Assembly (NCBI RefSeq): GCF_900103085.1
Contig: NZ_FMWR01000005.1
Coordinates: 1 to 64,000, forward strand
Reading direction: 5' to 3'
DNA: 64,000 bases
Source of the DNA: Gilliamella mensalis
GTDB lineage: Bacteria; Pseudomonadota; Gammaproteobacteria; Enterobacterales; Orbaceae
Of this stretch, positions 60,084 to 64,000 are shown in pieces. Made by a program: the position numbers and the translations under genes. The notes beneath the pieces are model-generated. The model was not told the origin of the DNA and did not search any database. It worked only from the letters and a program-made list of their open reading frames with translations. The number at the start of each line of letters is the position of its first letter. Position 1 is the first letter of the stretch.

Positions 60084-60971
60084 ATGCATTATGTCGGTCG
60101 TTTTGCCCCTTCACCATCAGGACCATTACATTTTGGTTCGTTGGTAACGGCGCTGGGGAGCTATCTCCAAGCTAAATCTTGCCTCGGTAAATGGCTGGTT
60201 CGTATTGAAGATATCGACCCACCACGAGAAGTTAAAGGGGCATCATCACTGATATTAAAAACTCTTGAAGCATTAAATTTATATTGGGATGATGATGTGT
60301 TATACCAATCAGCATGCGGTGAACGTTACCAAGCTATTTTACAAACGCTCATCGATAATCAACAAGCCTATTATTGTGATTGTACTAGGCAGCGAATTCA
60401 AAGTCTGACCAATGGTATCTATGATAATTTTTGTCGTGAAAGGCATTTATCTATCAATAATAAACAAGTTGCGATTCGTTTAAAACAAAACCATTCTGTG
60501 TTTGAATTTACTGATCAAATTCGTGGCTTACAAACCGTCGAACAAGCTAACGCACAAGAAGATTTTATTATTCATCGTAAAGATGGTTTATTTGCTTATA
60601 ATTTAGTGGTGGTATTAGATGATCATCAGCAAGGCATTACTGAAATTGTGCGAGGTGCAGATTTATTACCTGTCACCGCAAAACAAATCTCACTGTATCA
60701 ACTGTTCGGCTTTTCTGTGCCAAGCTACTGCCATTTACCGTTAGTACTCGATAACAACGGCAATAAGCTATCAAAACAAAACCATGCCAACCCGATTGAC
60801 CTAAACAATCTTAAAATATTAACCGTTCAAGCTCTGCAATTTTTGGGACAATGTGTACCACAAGATTGGCAAGATGCCACACAACAGCAACTTTTAGATT
60901 GGGCAATACAGCATTGGCAAATAATGAATGTACCAAAACAAAACACCCAATTATCCACCAATATAGGATAA
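60084..60971 (+). CDS. gluQ: Glutamyl-Q tRNA(Asp) synthetase
   Basis: A paralogue of the glutamyl-tRNA synthetase catalytic core that attaches glutamate to the queuosine base of tRNA(Asp). The 295-residue protein has the HIGH-like PSPSGPLHFGSLVTALGSY near residue 10, a zinc site around CDCTRQRI and FCRERH near residues 100-120, and the KMSKS-like KLSKQNHA near residue 230. It has no anticodon-binding domain, as expected. Its end overlaps the convergent moaA by 21 bases. Confidence 0.95.
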   Translation: MHYVGRFAPSPSGPLHFGSLVTALGSYLQAKSCLGKWLVRIEDIDPPREVKGASSLILKTLEALNLYWDDDVLYQSACGERYQAILQTLIDNQQAYYCDCTRQRIQSLTNGIYDNFCRERHLSINNKQVAIRLKQNHSVFEFTDQIRGLQTVEQANAQEDFIIHRKDGLFAYNLVVVLDDHQQGITEIVRGADLLPVTAKQISLYQLFGFSVPSYCHLPLVLDNNGNKLSKQNHANPIDLNNLKILTVQALQFLGQCVPQDWQDATQQQLLDWAIQHWQIMNVPKQNTQLSTNIG

Positions 60972-61925
60972 ATTAGGCATAATTCCGACATTATGTGCAT
61001 GTAACAGATGTTTTTCTGGTTTGATCATTAATGAGGAGAGGATTGTTGCGATTAGTTGTTGCTTTTGCGCTGGGCTTTGGAGTAAATCACGCAAATCAAC
61101 GGCCGCATTACCAAACAAACAATAATGCAATTGACCAATTGATGATACACGCAATCGATTACAACTTTTACAGAAATCTTTTGAATACGGCATAATCAGT
61201 CCAATTTTACCTTGATAGTCGTCATGAACATAAACTTTAGCTGGACCTGATAGCGGATTTTTCGATTGCAATTGCCAACCCTGTGCAATTAGCTGTGTTT
61301 CAATCAAACTACCGGACTGGTGATAGCGATTAAACACCTCAAGGCTTTCGCCCGTTTCCATAAGCTCAATAAAACGTAACTCTACAGGGCGACATTTAAT
61401 CCATAACAAATAATCATCTAAATTATCATTCATGTTTTTCATCAAAACGGTATTAATTTTGACCTTTTTTATACCGACTTCTAATGAACTGTCCACACAT
61501 TGCATTAATTCTTTAAGCTTATCTTGACCGGTAATTAATTTAAATAAATGAGGGGAAAGGCTATCAATGCTAATATTAATAGCATTCAAACCAGCTTGAT
61601 GCCAATTACGAATATTTTTTAATAAACGAGAACCATTGGTTGTAATGGCAAGTTCTTTCACTCTTGGGTAAGCAGAGATGATCGACAAAATATCCATAAA
61701 ATCACGACGCAAAGTAGGCTCACCACCCGTTAACCGAATTTTACGCACACCAAGTTCAGTAAATGTTGCAACAACATTATTAATTTCATTGAGCGACAAA
61801 AATTTATGAGCCTTGTTAGGTCGATAACCATTGGGTAAACAGTACTGACACTGAAAATTACACAGCTCGGTAATCGACAAACGCAGATATTGAAATCGAC
61901 GCTGATAATTATCAACTAATTGCAT
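60951..61925 (-). CDS. moaA: GTP 3',8-cyclase (molybdenum cofactor synthesis)
   Basis: A radical-SAM enzyme that starts molybdopterin synthesis from GTP. With the start at ATG 61925 it has 324 residues. The SAM cluster cysteines are C22, C26 and C29 (CNFQCQYC). The second cluster is in the CKSCNRLRV region and a later cysteine near residue 260. The required C-terminal double glycine is present in SYIGG. An in-frame ATG at 61967 would add 14 residues without similarity. No other moa or moe genes are nearby, so the rest of the pathway must lie elsewhere. Confidence 0.94.
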   Translation of the reverse strand: MQLVDNYQRRFQYLRLSITELCNFQCQYCLPNGYRPNKAHKFLSLNEINNVVATFTELGVRKIRLTGGEPTLRRDFMDILSIISAYPRVKELAITTNGSRLLKNIRNWHQAGLNAINISIDSLSPHLFKLITGQDKLKELMQCVDSSLEVGIKKVKINTVLMKNMNDNLDDYLLWIKCRPVELRFIELMETGESLEVFNRYHQSGSLIETQLIAQGWQLQSKNPLSGPAKVYVHDDYQGKIGLIMPYSKDFCKSCNRLRVSSIGQLHYCLFGNAAVDLRDLLQSPAQKQQLIATILSSLMIKPEKHLLHAHNVGIMPNLSYIGG

Positions 61926-62191
61926 ATATATATTAAACACCTTATCCAAATCGGGAAGCATAGCCATTTCTGTGCTATACCGCGGCTAATCCACCATATG
62001 AATTGAAATATCACTTAGGCAAAAGAGCTTCAGAGTTTAGTTCAGTCTAGCATAGGCTTGATTTTTTGACTATGAGCAAATTGATTTTTATAACGTGTCT
62101 TTTTATTAAGAATATTAAAATGATAACCATGGTATAAACAGGAAATAAACTAAACCAACCTGCCCACAACCAAATCAAAAAAACGAAAGTC

Positions 62192-62251
62192 GATACACAC
62201 TTTAATGGGTAATGAGGCATAAACAGCAAATATTTAGCTATTCAAAAAACA
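62192..62251. repeat. Diverged repeat, copy B
   Basis: The partner of 52941-52999, with about 49 of 60 aligned columns identical by eye. On the minus strand this copy is open and reads MPHYPLKCVSTF, while copy A keeps PLKYVS only after a frame change. That is the pattern expected from two decaying copies of one sequence. Confidence 0.6.
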
Positions 62252-62325
62252 CATTTGTTAAAAATCTATCATTCAGTTAAACCTAATAAAATAGTTTCGT
62301 GTAAAACACCTTATGCGTTTTATAG

Positions 62326-62359
62326 GATAATTTTAATCCTGAGATAATTGTAATCCTGA
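62326..62359. repeat. 17-base tandem direct repeat upstream of ppnN
   Basis: GATAATTTTAATCCTGA is followed immediately by GATAATTGTAATCCTGA, 16 of 17 identical. It lies about 160 bases before ppnN. It could be a paired operator or a simple duplication. Confidence 0.7.
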
Positions 62360-62453
62360 ATTGTAAGCAAATTGCATTGTTCGACCGAATTCTAATCATA
62401 TAAAACTCAATCATCCCAAAAACAGCTATTTGATATAATTGAATTTATCAAAC

Positions 62454-62483
62454 TTACTCATTTAATCATTTTGAGTATATAAT
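62454..62483 (+). promoter_or_regulatory. Likely ppnN promoter
   Basis: TATAAT at 62478-62483 with a weak -35, TTACTC (62454-62459), at 18 bases. A second TATAAT at 62434-62439 may be an alternative start. Confidence 0.5.
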
Positions 62484-62521
62484 AGTCTTTATGTCGATAA
62501 AAACGTCAAATGGAGGTTGTA

Positions 62522-63898
62522 ATGATCACCCATATTAGCCCATTCGGATCCATGGATTTACTTGCTCAAGCTGAAGTCGATATTTTAAAAAAATCAGCCA
62601 ATAGCGAGCTCTATCAATTATTTAGAAATTGTTCGTTAGCCACACTAAATGCTGGTACTAAAACCGATAATACTAAAGATCTGTTAGATAGATTCCAGTC
62701 TTTTGAAATTAATGTCATTAGTAAAGAACGGGGCGTAAAATTAGAATTGATTAATGCGCCGGAAAGCGCTTTTGTTGATGGGCGAATTATTCGTTCGATC
62801 CAAGCCAATCTATTTGCTGTATTACGTGATATCCTTTTTTTGAACAGTCAAATCAGCGCCGTTAAAGAGCTTATCTCCAATATCAAATTTGAAAGAGACC
62901 ATTCGTTTTATATTACCAACCTTGTTTTTTCAATTTTACGTAATGCCAATGCGCTCCATGTGGGTGAAGAGCCCAATTTGGTTGTCTGTTGGGGTGGCCA
63001 TTCTATTAACGAACGCGAATATTACTATGCTCGGCAAGTGGGTATGCAACTGGGTTTACGTGAGCTTAACATTTGTACCGGTTGTGGCCCTGGTGTTATG
63101 GAAGCACCAATGAAAGGCGCTGCGGTCGGTCATGCGCAGCAGCGTTATAAAGAAAGCCGCTTTATTGGTATGACAGAGCCATCAATTATTGCAGCAGAAC
63201 CACCTAATGCGCTAGTCAATGAACTGATTATTATGCCTGATATCGAAAAACGCCTTGAAGCTTTTGTGCGCATGGCACATGGCATTATCATTTTTCCAGG
63301 TGGACCGGGAACCGCCGAAGAGTTACTTTATATTCTAGGTATTTTATTAAACCCAGCCAATGAACACCAAACATTTCCTCTTATTCTGACAGGACCAAAA
63401 GAGTGTGAGGACTATTTTGCTTCAATAGATAATTTTATTCGTAGCACATTAGGCGATGAAGCAACGAAGCTTTATCAAATCGTGATCGACTCGCCGGAAC
63501 AAGTTGCGCGCATTATGAAAGATGGCGTTAAACATGTTAAATCTTCACGCTTAAAAACGGGCGATGCTTATGGTTTTAACTGGCTATTGAAAATCGATGA
63601 ATCATTACAACATCCTTTTGAACCAACCCACGCTAATATGGCGTCATTAAATCTTCATCGTGATCAACCTGTGGAACTATTAGCCGCTGATTTGCGTCGT
63701 GCGTTTTCTGGTATTGTTGCAGGTAACGTGAAAGAGTTTGGTATGAAGCAAATTAGCGAACATGGTCGATATAAATTACAAGGTGATATTGAAATTATGC
63801 AGCAACTTGATAACTTATTGCGTAGTTTTGTTAAACAAGACCGAATGAAATTGCCGGGGGGAAGTGCTTATCAACCTTGTTATGAAATTTGTTATTAA
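62522..63898 (+). CDS. ppnN: Nucleotide 5'-monophosphate nucleosidase
   Basis: Splits purine nucleotides such as GMP and AMP into base and ribose 5-phosphate; in E. coli it is stimulated by ppGpp. With ATG 62522 it has 458 residues and begins [14 protein letters not shown] like E. coli PpnN (YgdH). GGAGG at 62512-62516 fixes this start over an ATG at 62510. It has the LOG-type motifs [17 protein letters not shown] near 160, [16 protein letters not shown] near 190 and [12 protein letters not shown] near 265. The C-terminal regulatory part, ending CYEICY, is complete. Confidence 0.96.
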   Translation: MITHISPFGSMDLLAQAEVDILKKSANSELYQLFRNCSLATLNAGTKTDNTKDLLDRFQSFEINVISKERGVKLELINAPESAFVDGRIIRSIQANLFAVLRDILFLNSQISAVKELISNIKFERDHSFYITNLVFSILRNANALHVGEEPNLVVCWGGHSINEREYYYARQVGMQLGLRELNICTGCGPGVMEAPMKGAAVGHAQQRYKESRFIGMTEPSIIAAEPPNALVNELIIMPDIEKRLEAFVRMAHGIIIFPGGPGTAEELLYILGILLNPANEHQTFPLILTGPKECEDYFASIDNFIRSTLGDEATKLYQIVIDSPEQVARIMKDGVKHVKSSRLKTGDAYGFNWLLKIDESLQHPFEPTHANMASLNLHRDQPVELLAADLRRAFSGIVAGNVKEFGMKQISEHGRYKLQGDIEIMQQLDNLLRSFVKQDRMKLPGGSAYQPCYEICY

Positions 63899-63944
63899 AA
63901 ATAAGGTTAGTCGCAAATTTAATCGAAAATAAATCCAATCTTAT

Positions 63945-63964
63945 CCGCCGAGAACCCTCGGCGG
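63945..63964 (+). terminator. Hairpin after ppnN
   Basis: CCGCCGAG / CTCGGCGG form a strong 8-base-pair stem with an AACC loop 46 bases past the ppnN stop. The tract after it (AGTAATTTTAG) is only moderately T-rich, so termination may be partial. Confidence 0.6.
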
Positions 63965-64000
63965 AGTAATTTTAGCGGTTGATAATTGAGATAGCTTTTA

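Larger units (their letters stand above)
61968..62521. other. Gene-free region between moaA and ppnN
   Basis: About 550 bases. A minus-strand 60-codon frame (62047-62229) starts at TTG and is hydrophobic (FLIWLWAGWFSLFP), but it has no ribosome-binding site or recognised family and overlaps repeat copy B. The right half has a 17-base tandem repeat at 62326-62359 and two -10-like TATAAT sequences before ppnN. I see no RNA gene. Confidence 0.45.

Noticed and set aside
62047-62229. 60-codon hydrophobic minus-strand frame that could be a small membrane protein
   Set aside because: It has a TTG start, no ribosome-binding site and no recognised family, and it overlaps the diverged repeat whose other copy is frameshifted. 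It looks like a relic rather than a gene.

Overview
The window is AT-rich, densely packed bacterial DNA. Nearly every gene matches the gammaproteobacterial version of its family: RNase E keeps the enterobacterial degradosome tail, and FtsN, Syd, YihY, PpnN, GluQ, SapBCDF and the rplKAJL-rpoBC block are all present. Low GC, many TTA/AAT/AAA codons and this gene set suggest the Orbales (Gilliamella/Orbus/Frischella-like insect-gut bacteria). Pasteurellales is the alternative. The placement is inferred from protein similarity remembered by eye; no search was run.

Layout. 1-900: murI on the minus strand, followed at the left edge by a strong rRNA-type promoter pointing out of the window. 1.1-4.2 kb: metK with a MetJ operator, sprT, an unrecognised membrane protein and rlmJ. 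4.3-9.3 kb (minus): dnaE, accA, dgkA. 9.5-15.7 kb (minus): the fatty-acid block yceD-rpmF-plsX-fabH-fabD-fabG-acpP-fabF. 16-23.5 kb (minus): a nine-gene operon of mostly uncharacterised families (standalone PRD, SFCGS, DUF4312, DUF4311, DUF4310, amidohydrolase, DgaE-like ammonia lyase, DgaF-like aldolase, PRD/PTS-type activator) behind a CRP-like promoter. 23.8-25.3 kb: LemA and TPM-domain proteins. 25.7-26.0 kb: a small IsdG-like monooxygenase. 26.1-37.0 kb (minus): rplKAJL-rpoBC with an L10 leader. 37.2-39.5 kb: pgk-fbaA. 39.7-42.0 kb (plus): rpsT, ftsN, yihY, dtd. 42.2-43.1 kb: metA with tandem MetJ boxes. 43.4-47.0 kb: sapBCDF without sapA. 47.0-49.7 kb: rne with a long upstream region. 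50.5-52.3 kb: syd and aspC. 53.2-58.7 kb: an accessory cluster of a fumarase/aspartase-superfamily lyase, an acetyltransferase, a polar amino-acid ABC transporter and a convergent MmgE/PrpD protein. 59-64 kb: folK, dksA, gluQ, moaA, ppnN.

How the genes work together. Most of the window is core metabolism and information processing. Two accessory catabolic modules stand out. In the 16-23.5 kb operon, two small membrane proteins and two small soluble proteins may form an uptake system. The enzymes then suggest hydrolysis of an amide or similar bond, beta-elimination of ammonia from an amino-sugar-acid-like compound and aldol cleavage. Two PRD proteins imply control by the phosphotransferase system, and the promoter implies control by cAMP-CRP. 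In the 53-58.7 kb cluster, the pairing of a C-N lyase with an MmgE/PrpD protein and an amino-acid importer recalls iminodisuccinate-type aminopolycarboxylate degradation. Both assignments are inferences.

I saw no tRNA, rRNA gene, CRISPR array or intact insertion sequence. Two long gene-free stretches (52.3-53.25 kb and 62.0-62.5 kb) share a diverged repeat that looks like decayed sequence.
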